A stretch of 64,000 nt of DNA from assembly GCA_016841425.1 (NCBI GenBank), contig JAENZE010000001.1, forward strand, positions 417,431 to 481,430. Reading direction: 5' to 3'. Positions 17,860-27,334 of the stretch are shown piece by piece. The position numbers were made by a program, and so were the translations under genes. The DNA is from Syntrophomonas sp. (GTDB lineage Bacteria; Bacillota; Syntrophomonadia; Syntrophomonadales; Syntrophomonadaceae). The notes under the pieces were generated by a model. That model made no database searches, was not told the origin of the DNA, and saw only the letters and a program-made list of their open reading frames with translations. Numbering within the stretch: the first letter of the stretch is position 1; each line of letters begins with the position of its first letter.

Positions 17860-18387
17860 CTAATGCACCTGGTTCCATTCTAGCTTATATATTTTCCATT
17901 TGTTCCCATCGTATTGGCAGAATACCTGATAGAGATATTTTGTATTTTCCCCATAATAATCTTCAAAATAGCGCTGGAACATAACATGATCAGTATCGAT
18001 AAATTGGGTGCTGATCTTGTTGGGGTTTTCTGATACCAGCACTGGAAGGCCATCTGTGGGCAGTATCTGTAATTTATTATTATCCGGGTTATAGAAAGTA
18101 TAGGCATTGGTAACCGCCGCCGCAAGCTCCTCATCAAAAGCCTGCGAAAAATAGGCCAGTGCTTCCTCATAAGTATCAGCATGACGGGAAACAGTAAAAT
18201 TACCGGCTGGATAGGAATCATTGAAAAAAGCCAGGTACAGCTCAAAGTCGTTTATCATGTCACCCCAGGCCTGATCATATTTCTTGGTATCTGCAGTTTC
18301 CTGCAGGCTCTCTTTTCCGCTTACATAAGAATAACCACAGCCTAAAATTAGCAGAAGAATCAGAAATATAGCACAATGCTTAAACAC
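17860..18387 (-). CDS. Predicted lipoprotein, unknown function
   Basis: About 175 residues. The signal peptide ends in a lipobox (LILGCGYS), so the mature protein should be anchored by Cys outside the membrane. The remaining 150 residues are soluble and rich in Tyr, Phe and Asp with no family that I recognise. I prefer GTG 18387, which has a ggggggtg ribosome site, over the upstream in-frame ATG 18405. Convergent with citrate synthase. Confidence 0.65.
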   Translation of the reverse strand: MFKHCAIFLILLLILGCGYSYVSGKESLQETADTKKYDQAWGDMINDFELYLAFFNDSYPAGNFTVSRHADTYEEALAYFSQAFDEELAAAVTNAYTFYNPDNNKLQILPTDGLPVLVSENPNKISTQFIDTDHVMFQRYFEDYYGENTKYLYQVFCQYDGNKWKIYKLEWNQVH

Positions 18388-18874
18388 GGTTATAACACCC
18401 CCCATAAACGCAATAGTATAGAATGATTATAATCTATTGGAAATTATTAACAAATAAATATTGATCGAATCCTTAACAAATTTTCCATCATAAAGTGAGT
18501 AAATTATCAAATTTTAAAAATAGTGTAATAATTTATTAAAAATTGAAGTCTGGCAGGGTTGCATAGGTTTATTAACCAGACTAAATTATTCCACAGCTGA
18601 TAGTAAGATATGAATTAACACGCAATTTGATAACTCCTAATAGTAATATATGGGCGTTATCCCTGCATAATTGCTTGAATTTATCTGTATAGACTAGGTA
18701 CTTCTCCAAGCCGATTCTTATGTTCAGGATATATATAACATATTGGGATAGACTATATACTAGTCAATTTTTATACCAGGTTAAAGACCTCTTGAAAGAA
18801 GACTGGTATTGGTTAATCTTGATGAACCCGGTACAGGTGAAGGGTCATACTATCAGAAGAAGGAGAAGATAGAA
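18388..18874. other. AT-rich spacer before the germination operon
   Basis: 487 bp between the divergent lipoprotein gene and the ger operon. No ORF or structured RNA recognised. The forespore sigma-G promoter expected for such operons could not be placed with confidence. Confidence 0.6.
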
Positions 18875-20002
18875 TTGGTGAGGATCAGTAATTTTCAACT
18901 GTACTGTATCTTGATTGTATTTCTGACCCCCCTGGCTTTTCTTCAAACTCCACAAATACTTACTGCTCTTCTGCAGCAGAATGGCTGGATGGCAGCTGTC
19001 ATGACTATTATTCCCGGATATATGATGATATTTGTCTTTAACCATATACTAAGGAAAAGCCAGAACCCTTTCCCCCAGTTAATAACTGAGCATCTGGGCA
19101 CTTTCCTGGGTAAAGGGATAGGATTTTTATATATCCTGTTTTTTGTCTTTCTAACCAGTTATACCCTGCGTTTTTTTACCGATTTTATAGAAACTAATGT
19201 GCTTCCCGGAACCCCCATAAGTATTCACATCGGGGTCTTGATTTTGGCCCTGGTTATAGGAATTAAGTCAGGTATAGGCAGCCTGGCCCGCCTGCACGAG
19301 ATTATAGCAATAATAGGCGTGCCTTTTGCCGTAATTATGGTTGGTATAATAGTAGGGCAGCAGGGCAGTGTGGAAAAACTTCTGCCGCTGGGGCACCTGG
19401 ACTACCAGGATTTTGCCCTGGCCATAGGTGGTACTATGTTTGTCGTCTGCAAACTATTTATTATCTTAACCTTCGGATTCTGGTGTGAAGACAAGAGTAA
19501 AGCTTTTTCAATCATGGCTAAAGCTTTATGGACTTACATCATAGTTATCGTATTTACTACCCTGGCGATCATCATGACTTTCGGCGGTATTATTCCCTCG
19601 GTTCTGATTTTCCCTACATTTAGCATGATTACCCTGGTTAATATAGGTGATTTCATTCAAAATATTGATATAATTTTCATTGGCGTATGGATACTGGGTA
19701 TATATGGTGTTACAGTTATATCCTGGTTTATGGCCTGTTATTGTACTCAAGTTTTATTAAATCTGCATGATTATAAATTTCTGGCCGCTGCCAGTTCGCT
19801 GGTCATTGGAATAGTCTCGATTCTCATCAGCGCCAATATTCTTGAACTGTTAGTGGTCACCCGGATACTAATGCCGGTAATTCAAGGCCTGTTTTTCATA
19901 ATAATTCCGCTGCTCATACTCCTGGCTATTCTGCTTAAATCTTACCCTGCTGGTAATCCGGTCTTAAATAAACAGAACAATCAGAGGGGAAATACAGCAT
20001 AA
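18875..20002 (+). CDS. gerB: Spore germination receptor B subunit (GerB/GerKB family permease)
   Basis: About 375 residues, ten or so hydrophobic segments, APC-superfamily spore germination permease pattern (SNFQLYCILIVF start, GIKSGIGSLARLHEI in the middle). It sits in the inner spore membrane and is thought to sense the germinant with the A subunit. The frame extends to 18809, but agaaggag places the start at TTG 18875 or GTG 18878. First gene of a seven-gene operon that contains a second, divergent B paralogue at its end. Confidence 0.9.
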   Translation: MVRISNFQLYCILIVFLTPLAFLQTPQILTALLQQNGWMAAVMTIIPGYMMIFVFNHILRKSQNPFPQLITEHLGTFLGKGIGFLYILFFVFLTSYTLRFFTDFIETNVLPGTPISIHIGVLILALVIGIKSGIGSLARLHEIIAIIGVPFAVIMVGIIVGQQGSVEKLLPLGHLDYQDFALAIGGTMFVVCKLFIILTFGFWCEDKSKAFSIMAKALWTYIIVIVFTTLAIIMTFGGIIPSVLIFPTFSMITLVNIGDFIQNIDIIFIGVWILGIYGVTVISWFMACYCTQVLLNLHDYKFLAAASSLVIGIVSILISANILELLVVTRILMPVIQGLFFIIIPLLILLAILLKSYPAGNPVLNKQNNQRGNTA

Positions 20003-20107
20003 TTGCTTCCTGGTGCTGAATTAGTGAAGTGCCTGTTTGCATAGATTTATCGGGTGCTGTAAAAACTATGGGGGATAATATCAGCCTTCCGGGAAAGGGG
20101 TGATACC

Positions 20108-21667
20108 TTGCGATACATAAAAAATAAAGAAAATTCGTCCAAACCAGAGCAGCCCCAGGAAATTATCAAGACCGATATTTCTTCCTCTCTGGACGAAAAC
20201 CGTGAACAGCTGGATATCTTATTTCAAGCATGTTCAGATATGGTGATCAGAGAGTTTAGTTTTGGCAGCCCGGAGACCCGGGGGTTGTTGCTCTATTATG
20301 ATGGACTGGTTAATAAAGACGAAATAGAACAGAATATTCTGCGCCCTCTGCTTCTGGGCATAGACATGGTTGAAGGTAAAGAAGAATTCGATCAAAAAGA
20401 TGTTTTTCAGGAAGCAAAGAATAAAATAATCTCCACCGCAGAAATCAAAGCGGCTAAAACCTGGGATGACTTAAGTCACCATGTAAGCTCCGGGGATAGC
20501 GTGTTATTAATTGACGGTTACGCAGATGGGATCATTGCTGGTACCAGGAGCTGGCAGACCAGGAGTATCGCAACTCCTGAAAATGAGGTAGTTATTTTTG
20601 GTCCTAAAGAGGGTTTTAATGAAACGCTGAGATTTAATACTGCTCAAATTCGCAGAAGGCTCAAATCCAGCAACTTTAAAATTGAAACTTTTGTCCTGGG
20701 GAGAATAACCAAAACTGATGTTATCATGTGCTATATCCAAAATATAGCACCTGCTTCCTTGATAGAAGAAATTAAAAAACGCATAAATGAAATCGATATT
20801 GATGGAGTATTGGATACCAACTATATTAAAGAATTCATTATTGACGATAATAAGACTCTCTTCTCCCAGGTTACGCATACCGAAAGGCCGGACCGAGTAT
20901 GCGGCCATTTGCTGGAAGGAAGAATATGCATTATGGTGGATGGCTCGCCCATGGCCTTAATTGTGCCTATCAGTTTCAGCGAGTTTATTTCTTCGCCCGA
21001 TGATTATTACACCTATTATATCCCGGCTTCTCTAATTCGCTTATTGCGTTTTACCGCCTTTTGGATGTCTCTGCTGCTGCCCTCTCTCTACGTAGCGGTT
21101 ATAAGCTACCATCATGAAATGATACCAACGGCCTTGCTCTTAACTATAGCCGCCAGCCGGGAAGGGGTTCCTTTTCCCTCATTTGTTGAAGCATTTTTGT
21201 TAGAGGCCATGTTTGAAATGCTGCGAGAGGCTGGTATTCGGCTGCCGCGAGCCGTTGGCCCCGCGGTCAGTATAGTGGGAGCGTTAATTATAGGTGATGC
21301 TGCGGTTAGAGCTGGTCTGGTGTCTACACCAATGGTAGTAATAGTGGCCGCTACAGGTATAGCCTCTTTCGTATCGCCTTCTTACAACGCATCATTAATA
21401 GTTCGTATTCTGAGGTTTGGTTTCCTGGCTGCATCAGCTATGCTGGGATTCCTGGGTATTATGATTGTACTGGTCATAATGCTGGTGAAAATGGTCTCCA
21501 TGAGCTCGTTCGGAGTCCCCTATCTGGCTCCCCTGGCTCCTTTAGATCTTTCCCAGATTACTGATATTATGGTAAGACGTCCCTGGTTTCTAAACCGCCG
21601 CCGTCCCTATCTGGAAGGAATGCAAAACCAGACCCGCCAGGGAGGGGGAAAGGATGAAGCTACTTGA
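20108..21667 (+). CDS. gerA: Spore germination receptor A subunit (GerA/GerKA family)
   Basis: 519 residues. A hydrophilic N-terminal half (about 1-290, with DSVLLIDGYADGIIAGTRSW and ERPDRVCGHLLEGRICIMVD, both typical of GerA) is followed by a membrane domain of several segments (about 310-480) and a short basic tail. Forms the nutrient receptor with B and C subunits in the spore inner membrane. TTG start behind gaaaggggtg. Overlaps the next gene by one base (TGATG), so translation is coupled. Confidence 0.95.
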   Translation: MRYIKNKENSSKPEQPQEIIKTDISSSLDENREQLDILFQACSDMVIREFSFGSPETRGLLLYYDGLVNKDEIEQNILRPLLLGIDMVEGKEEFDQKDVFQEAKNKIISTAEIKAAKTWDDLSHHVSSGDSVLLIDGYADGIIAGTRSWQTRSIATPENEVVIFGPKEGFNETLRFNTAQIRRRLKSSNFKIETFVLGRITKTDVIMCYIQNIAPASLIEEIKKRINEIDIDGVLDTNYIKEFIIDDNKTLFSQVTHTERPDRVCGHLLEGRICIMVDGSPMALIVPISFSEFISSPDDYYTYYIPASLIRLLRFTAFWMSLLLPSLYVAVISYHHEMIPTALLLTIAASREGVPFPSFVEAFLLEAMFEMLREAGIRLPRAVGPAVSIVGALIIGDAAVRAGLVSTPMVVIVAATGIASFVSPSYNASLIVRILRFGFLAASAMLGFLGIMIVLVIMLVKMVSMSSFGVPYLAPLAPLDLSQITDIMVRRPWFLNRRRPYLEGMQNQTRQGGGKDEAT

Positions 21668-22818
21668 TGCGACCATTAGGCCGGATAATTATCATTATAA
21701 TATTACTGGCAACAGCAGCAGGCTGTCAGGTCCAGGAGTTAAATAATTCAGCTGTAGTCTCGGGTATGGGAGTGGAGCTGGACAATGAACAACAAATCCG
21801 GCTTTCATTGCAGATGGCCAGTCCCACTGTTCCCGGGCAGAGCTCAGGTGATTCGGAGCCTGCCTTTAAGGTAGTATCGGAAACAGGCCGCTCCTTCACA
21901 GAAAGCCTGAAGAAAATGGTGCTTTCTTTTCCCCGCGACCCTATATTGTCTCAGTCCAATTTACTCATCCTGGGCGAGAATCTGGCCAGTACCGACCTGG
22001 CCTGGATAGCTGATGTCAGCCTGCGGAATCCTGAAATCAGGAAAAGCGCAGGTGTCGTGGTAGCCAGGGATGCCAGTCCGGAAGATATACTTAACACCGA
22101 AGTCCTGCTGGAGTCTTTATCGGCAGTGGCTATAAACAAATTGTTAGAAAACCAGGAAACTCAGGTTGGAATCTATCAAGAGGTTACTTACGACCAGTTT
22201 CTCAACAACCTCGCCGAACCCGGAGTTGAGCCGGCAGCCCCTCAGGTTAGCCTGTTTGACAGTCTAAATGGCAAAGCTATTAAATTAAACGGCACTGCAG
22301 TCTTTAAAGGAAGAAAGATGGTAGGAGAGTTAAACGCCAGAGAAAGCAGGGGATTTCGTCTAATTAATCCCGGCCGTATACAGGGAGGCCTGATACATAT
22401 ACCTTCACCCTTCGGGAACCAGGGAACAGTTGGTATAGAAATGATAAGATCACAGACCAAAGTGGAACCGACAATATCTGATGGCCAGATAGTTATGAAG
22501 ATTGAATTTGCAGGTGAAGGGAATTACTATGAACAGACCAGCTCAGAAGATATTTTAAAACTGGATAATATACCGATACTGGAGAAGCTAACCGAAAATA
22601 GAATTAAAAGCGATATGCAGGCCTGCGTGAAGCAGGCTCAAAAGTTGAACAGTGATATATTGGGCTGGGGAACCATGGTTAATGCTAAAAATCCGGATTT
22701 ATGGAACGAGATTAGCGATAAGTGGGATCAATTATTTCCCGGAGTCCAAACCGATATACGGGTAGATTTTAGTATAAGAAGGACTTATCTTACCAGCAGC
22801 TCGCTGATTTATAAATAA
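21667..22818 (+). CDS. gerC: Germination receptor lipoprotein C subunit, Ger(x)C family, copy 1
   Basis: 383 residues. Lipobox TAAGC after a short Ile-rich signal; Ger(x)C features such as NSAVVSGMGVELD at the N-terminus and SDILGWGTMVNAKNPDLW near the C-terminus. The mature lipoprotein is membrane-anchored and works with the A and B subunits. ATG overlaps the stop of the A gene. A second C paralogue follows two genes later. Confidence 0.93.
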   Translation: MRPLGRIIIIIILLATAAGCQVQELNNSAVVSGMGVELDNEQQIRLSLQMASPTVPGQSSGDSEPAFKVVSETGRSFTESLKKMVLSFPRDPILSQSNLLILGENLASTDLAWIADVSLRNPEIRKSAGVVVARDASPEDILNTEVLLESLSAVAINKLLENQETQVGIYQEVTYDQFLNNLAEPGVEPAAPQVSLFDSLNGKAIKLNGTAVFKGRKMVGELNARESRGFRLINPGRIQGGLIHIPSPFGNQGTVGIEMIRSQTKVEPTISDGQIVMKIEFAGEGNYYEQTSSEDILKLDNIPILEKLTENRIKSDMQACVKQAQKLNSDILGWGTMVNAKNPDLWNEISDKWDQLFPGVQTDIRVDFSIRRTYLTSSSLIYK

Positions 22819-22858
22819 ACAGCTGGGAGTTTAACATTATTTAGTTTTGGAGGGCACT

Positions 22859-23068
22859 ATGCTTTTGCTTTTAATTGCTATCTACATAATAATTCTGGCC
22901 ATGGAATTACCGGCTCTGCTTAAAAATGGCTGGCGCCGGGAAGTGCTGGTTTTTTCCCTGGTATTCGTGGTTGGGGTTTATTTATCTCTGGCCCAATACT
23001 TCCATTGGCCGCTGGTAAATCCTCTGCAGAGCATAATTCATGGTTCTTCTCACTTGTTGAGCTTATAA
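22859..23068 (+). CDS. Small membrane protein of the germination operon, copy 1
   Basis: 69 residues with two hydrophobic segments (MLLLLIAIYIIILAMELPAL and LVFSLVFVVGVYLSLAQYF). ATG with ggaggg 5 nt upstream, between the two C genes. Matches in size and topology the small two-helix D-type subunits found in some Bacillus receptor operons, which tune germination; homology is not proven. Confidence 0.8.
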   Translation: MLLLLIAIYIIILAMELPALLKNGWRREVLVFSLVFVVGVYLSLAQYFHWPLVNPLQSIIHGSSHLLSL

Positions 23069-23087
23069 AAATAAGGAAGGTCTTATT

Positions 23088-24245
23088 ATGAAACAGTTAA
23101 TACGCTTACTAATTCTATCGCAACTATTCGTTCTGAGTGGGTGTTATAATATGCTGGAAATTAACGATGCAGTTATAGCTCAGAATTTCAGTGTAGACCT
23201 TCTAAAGAACGGTGACCTGGCTTTTTATGCCCAGACTACGGAGCCGGTAGCCAGATCCGAAACCGGTGAGGCTCAGCCGATTCGCAATATAACGGTAATG
23301 GGAACTGGACAGACTGCAGCGGAGGCGGCACGTAACATGTTTCTGGATTTCCCCCGTATATTTTTATGGATTCATTCAAACACCATGTTCATAGGAGAAA
23401 ACCTGGCCCGCAATGATCTGGCTTATATCAGCGATTTCCTAATCCGGAATCGGAATACCCGCCTTCAAGCCTACGTTTTTGTAACTCATGAAGCAGGGGT
23501 GGAAGAGGTGCTTAAAGTACTGAATGAAAGTCCTTTTGGCAGCTGTTCGGCTCGATGTATCAGTCAGCAGGTGATAATGCTGGAGGAAGACCTGGGTTAT
23601 TATGTCCCCCTTCAGACCGGAGAACTGCTGGAATATATGGTAACCCCGGGTATAGAACCGGTTATTCCCCAGGTGATTATTGTCAAAGAATCCGGCCAGG
23701 AGAAACTCAAGTTTCAAGGTATGGCAGTAGTAAGCAATAGGAGAGTGATTGGTTCCCTGGATGAGATCGAAAGCCAGGGTTACCATTACCTGAGAGCAAG
23801 AAAGAAAACCGGAGGACTAGTTGTAATAGAGAACCCTATGGAAGGTGTAAACAGGGTCAGTATGGAAATTACCAGTTTCAGCAGTAAAATGCGTCCCGAA
23901 ATCCGTGGGGATAAGCTGAGCATGAAGGTTTCAATAAATTGCGAATTAAGATATCTGGAACAAGCTGGTACAGGCAATATCTATACCCCGGAAAACCAGG
24001 ACCTGCTGGAGAGTCTGGCCCGGGTTCAAATAGAAGAGCAGGTCAAGGCATGCATTAAAAAGGCGCAGCTTCTTAACAGTGATATCCTGGGCTGGGGATT
24101 GTGCACCTGGCGTTATGAACCCGAGGTATGGAAAGAGATAGAACCTCTTTGGCATGAAATATTTCCTCGTCTAAGCAGCAGTATAGAAGTAAAAGGGGTC
24201 TTAAGAAAAGATCAACTTGCTGGTACAGCATTTGAATTTAAGTAG
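23088..24245 (+). CDS. gerC: Germination receptor lipoprotein C subunit, Ger(x)C family, copy 2
   Basis: 385 residues, paralogue of the C gene at 21667. Lipobox LSGCYNML; shared blocks include SDILGWGLCTWRYEPEVW and a VTPGIEPVIPQV segment. Clearly diverged, so this is an old duplication or mixing of two operons. It probably pairs with the second B subunit downstream. ATG behind aaggaagg. Confidence 0.93.
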   Translation: MKQLIRLLILSQLFVLSGCYNMLEINDAVIAQNFSVDLLKNGDLAFYAQTTEPVARSETGEAQPIRNITVMGTGQTAAEAARNMFLDFPRIFLWIHSNTMFIGENLARNDLAYISDFLIRNRNTRLQAYVFVTHEAGVEEVLKVLNESPFGSCSARCISQQVIMLEEDLGYYVPLQTGELLEYMVTPGIEPVIPQVIIVKESGQEKLKFQGMAVVSNRRVIGSLDEIESQGYHYLRARKKTGGLVVIENPMEGVNRVSMEITSFSSKMRPEIRGDKLSMKVSINCELRYLEQAGTGNIYTPENQDLLESLARVQIEEQVKACIKKAQLLNSDILGWGLCTWRYEPEVWKEIEPLWHEIFPRLSSSIEVKGVLRKDQLAGTAFEFK

Positions 24246-24263
24246 AGGAGGCAGGGTAGATAA

Positions 24264-24512
24264 ATGCTGCTTATCTTGATCATATTCATCGCTTTAGTAT
24301 TGATGCTGGAATTTCCAGGATTGATTCGAAGCAGAGCCTATCCGGACATAATAATTGTGGCCCTGCTTTTATTGCTCTCCACTGCTTATGGTATAGCCTA
24401 TGATTTAAACAGCGACATTTTGCCCAATCCCAATCGAATATTGTTCAGCCTTGATCATTTGGCCGATTCATTTCAGTCACTACTGCAGCTGGGAGATGAT
24501 TTACAGAGATGA
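24264..24512 (+). CDS. Small membrane protein of the germination operon, copy 2
   Basis: 82 residues, two hydrophobic segments, then an amphipathic tail. Same position relative to its C gene as the 69-residue protein at 22859, and similar in design (LMLEFPGLI here, LAMELPALL there). ATG behind gaggaggcaggg; its stop overlaps the next start (ATGA). Confidence 0.8.
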   Translation: MLLILIIFIALVLMLEFPGLIRSRAYPDIIIVALLLLLSTAYGIAYDLNSDILPNPNRILFSLDHLADSFQSLLQLGDDLQR

Positions 24513-25606
24513 GCCAGACTAATATAGCGAGCCGTCAAGCCGCCTTCCTGACTTTTTTCCTGGTTCTGGGCAGTGCCATAATATATATGCCGGAGAGTAT
24601 TGCCGGCAGAGATGCCTGGTTAGCAACTTTACTGGCAGTTCCAATCGGTTTGTATATCCTATTTGTCATTATTAATATACAATTAATGTTTCCTGGAATG
24701 AACATGCTGGATATCAGCGAACTGGTTCTGGGCAAATCCCCCGGCAGAATACTGAATATATTCTATGTATGGCTCCTGTTTATTATCAGTGTCTTTTATC
24801 TTTATGATTTATTTATTTTTATAGACATAGTAATACTGGATTTGAAACGATACGTACATTACAGTATTCTCATTTTATTAGCTGCTTATTGTATTTACAA
24901 AGGTGTCAACACATTGGCCCGACTGGGGGAATTGTTATGGTGGATAGCAGCTTTGTCTATAGCACTTAGTATACTGCTATCGTTTGTATGCTGTTCAGAA
25001 TTCTCTTATCTCACCCCGGTGCTGGCAGACTGGAAACCGGTAGTAGCTGGTAGTCTATATGCAGCTAACTGGCCTTTTGCCCAGATTAGTGTCTTGATTA
25101 TGTATCTGCCCTTCGTAAGCGACCTGGCTGATAAAAGAAGAACAATTTATACCTGGTATCTTATTGGAGCTCTGATACTCGTGGTGAGAAGCGTTCTGGT
25201 TATTTCGATACTGGGAGCAGAGCTTACCATGTTTTCCAGACAACCGGCTTATCAAGCTTTGAGGTTGTTGGAAGCAGGTACTTTTGAACATATTGACATG
25301 GTGTTTTTTGGACTATTATTCATTACCAGCTTTTTTGCCCTGCTTATCAGTTACCAGGGCTTGGTGATGGGAGTGCAAAAATTACTGAACCGGGATGATA
25401 TGCGGTATCTTATACTGCCTGTGGGGCTGCTCCTGGTAGTATTTGCGAGCTATATGTTTACCACCGATGTACAAGTATTTATCCGGCAGGTGCGGGTACT
25501 GCCTTTTCATACCCTGCCTATACATTTGCTTTATCCTTCGATAATCCTTATAGCAGGTAAAATATATCAGAAAAGAAAGGCCAACATTAAACCGGTTACC
25601 CGATAA
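24509..25606 (+). CDS. gerB: Spore germination receptor B subunit, copy 2
   Basis: 365 residues, ten or so hydrophobic segments, spore germination permease family (QAAFLTFFLVLGSAIIYMPE start, KGVNTLARLGELLWW mid-protein). It overlaps the small D-like gene by 4 bp. Paralogous to the B subunit at 18875 but well diverged, which would let one operon read two germinants with a shared A subunit (inference). Confidence 0.92.
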   Translation: MSQTNIASRQAAFLTFFLVLGSAIIYMPESIAGRDAWLATLLAVPIGLYILFVIINIQLMFPGMNMLDISELVLGKSPGRILNIFYVWLLFIISVFYLYDLFIFIDIVILDLKRYVHYSILILLAAYCIYKGVNTLARLGELLWWIAALSIALSILLSFVCCSEFSYLTPVLADWKPVVAGSLYAANWPFAQISVLIMYLPFVSDLADKRRTIYTWYLIGALILVVRSVLVISILGAELTMFSRQPAYQALRLLEAGTFEHIDMVFFGLLFITSFFALLISYQGLVMGVQKLLNRDDMRYLILPVGLLLVVFASYMFTTDVQVFIRQVRVLPFHTLPIHLLYPSIILIAGKIYQKRKANIKPVTR

Positions 25607-25954
25607 CGGATAATCGACCAGTGCGGACCAAAGTACGGTGGATTATCTGCATCTGGTTTCATAGCTTATTTTAAAACGCGTAAAGCTGGAATATACAAGA
25701 GAAAATTTTAAGAAGCAGATATCTGGTACCAGAATCATAGTATCAGGAAAAGAAAAAGGCCGCTGAGTAAAATGTCTCCGATGAGTTACCGCCAGTTGCT
25801 CCAAAACGCCGCATAAAAAGCTGGACCCCGTCATGTACGGAGCCCAGCGAAACGATTTATTTTTTTTATCTGTCAGCTTGACCGGGAGCAGTTCAATAAC
25901 ACCAGCCTCATATGTCTGCAAAGTCGCCAGTATGCCAGACCTTATAAAGCAGAG
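25607..25954. other. Convergent spacer between ger operon and degV
   Basis: 348 bp. Holds a plus-strand hairpin gataatcgacc / ggtggattatc (25609-25647, no T-run) just after the ger operon, and the degV terminator. The short ORFs here look like chance. Confidence 0.7.
25815..25848 (-). terminator. Intrinsic terminator of degV
   Basis: Read on the minus strand: stem gctgggctccgt / acggggtccagc followed by ttttta. About 107 bp after the degV stop. Confidence 0.8.
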
Positions 25955-26800
25955 TTATACTTCATGGAAACATACACCCAGTAAGCCCGGGCCGGTATGC
26001 ACCCCTAAAACGGGGCTTATATCGGAACTCATGAACTCTTTGATATTAGGCAGCTTACGCAGCCTCTCCACCAGTTTTTGATGCTCCTCCCTGGCTCCTC
26101 CGTGAACTACGGCAAGATTTATCTGCTTTTCAGCCGTAGCTTCTTCTATGATCTGCACCAGTTTTTCAATAGACTTTTTTCTTCCCTTGGCCTTACAGTG
26201 GGTATAGTATTTTCCGTCTTCTCCTACCGATATGACCGGCTTCAGATGCAAAAACTCTCCCAATACCGCAGCGACCTTGCCTATACGCCCACCCCGGCGC
26301 AGATATTCCAGGGTTTCCAGGATGTAATATACCCTTACACTCTCCTGCAGTTTATGTACCCGTTCGATTACTTTTTCGAAGCTGAGTCCATTGGTTATGC
26401 TGCGGGCGGCATCCAGGACCAGCCAGCCGGTACCCATAGAGAGGGTTTTGGAGTCGATAACCTTTATGGTCAAATCGTGAAAGTCGCGGCATATGAACTC
26501 CACTGCATTGAAGGTGCCCGATAGTCCGCTGGATATGTGAACAGCCAGTACATGAGTAAATCCCTCACTTCGTATTTCATTCAGGGCCTGTTTTATTTCC
26601 TCCAGAGAGGGAAAAGAGGTAGTAGGTATTTCTTCCGGCATACGGCTGTAGACCTCGTCCGGCTGAATCTCTACCCGATCCGAATATTCACGATCTGGAT
26701 ATATCACCTTGGCTGGCAATACCTTAACCTTAAATTTCTGAGCCAGGTCGGTGGGCAGGTCGCACATACTATCTGTTAACAGGGCAATTTTTTCTTTCAT
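25955..26800 (-). CDS. DegV family fatty-acid-binding protein
   Basis: 281 residues. DegV proteins bind fatty acids (as FakB they present them to the fatty-acid kinase FakA). Family hallmarks: LLTDSMCDLP at the N-terminus, the ligand-side TTSFPSLEEI and HISSGLSGTFNA, and a C-terminal HTGPGLLGV. ATG start behind aaggagc. No fakA next to it. In this fatty-acid oxidiser it could buffer or route exogenous fatty acids (inference). Confidence 0.93.
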   Translation of the reverse strand: MKEKIALLTDSMCDLPTDLAQKFKVKVLPAKVIYPDREYSDRVEIQPDEVYSRMPEEIPTTSFPSLEEIKQALNEIRSEGFTHVLAVHISSGLSGTFNAVEFICRDFHDLTIKVIDSKTLSMGTGWLVLDAARSITNGLSFEKVIERVHKLQESVRVYYILETLEYLRRGGRIGKVAAVLGEFLHLKPVISVGEDGKYYTHCKAKGRKKSIEKLVQIIEEATAEKQINLAVVHGGAREEHQKLVERLRKLPNIKEFMSSDISPVLGVHTGPGLLGVCFHEV

Positions 26801-26898
26801 ATGCTTGCTCCTTTTTACTTTATTGTGTAATTGGATAATCCTTCTTCTGCTATTTTATTAATTATTTGCAGAATGGTAAAGGATAATTCAATGTTTTC

Positions 26899-26953
26899 TT
26901 GACACAAGCGCTTAATATGAGTAAACTTTACAAGTAAAGTGATTTTACTTTAC
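26899..26953 (+). promoter_or_regulatory. Promoter with three ACTTTAC operator-like repeats before ylxM
   Basis: TTGACA (26899-26904), 17-bp spacer, TAAACT (26922-26927). Overlapping and following the -10 are actttac (26925), its inverted copy gtaaagt (26934) and actttac again (26947), forming two nested dyads. The layout suggests repression of the ylxM-ffh operon by an unknown factor. Confidence 0.6.
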
Positions 26954-26970
26954 ACCCGGAGAAACTAATA

Positions 26971-27315
26971 ATGATTGAAAAGACTGAGAAGATAATAATG
27001 CTTAAAGATTTCTATGGTCCTCTGCTTACTCAAAAGCAGCAGGATGCCTTGAATCTTTATTATGAAGATGACTGGTCCTTGTCTGAAATTGCCGATAGTA
27101 TGGCAATATCCAGGCAGGGTGTTTATGACCTGTTGAAGAGAGCAGAGCAGGCCCTGCTTGATTATGAACAGCGTCTCTGCCTGTTGGAGCGCTTTTCTCT
27201 CACCCGGGAGCATCTGGATAAAGTAATTATGTTGTTGAACGATATCAAATCAGCGGATCGACAGAAGATAGAGGGTGCTTTGGAGATAATAAGGGCCATA
27301 GACGATTTGATATAA
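26971..27315 (+). CDS. ylxM: YlxM/UPF0122 HTH protein
   Basis: 114 residues, sigma-70 region 4-like HTH (YEDDWSLSEIADSMAISRQG) and a helical tail. In Firmicutes ylxM lies before ffh, and YlxM has been linked to signal recognition particle function. ATG start 18 bp after the last ACTTTAC repeat. Co-transcribed with ffh (19-bp gap). Confidence 0.93.
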   Translation: MIEKTEKIIMLKDFYGPLLTQKQQDALNLYYEDDWSLSEIADSMAISRQGVYDLLKRAEQALLDYEQRLCLLERFSLTREHLDKVIMLLNDIKSADRQKIEGALEIIRAIDDLI

Positions 27316-27334
27316 GATAAGAAGGAGAATTAAA

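Noticed and set aside
25643..25921. 92-residue minus-strand ORF between the ger operon and degV
   Set aside because: It covers the degV terminator and has no family or ribosome site.
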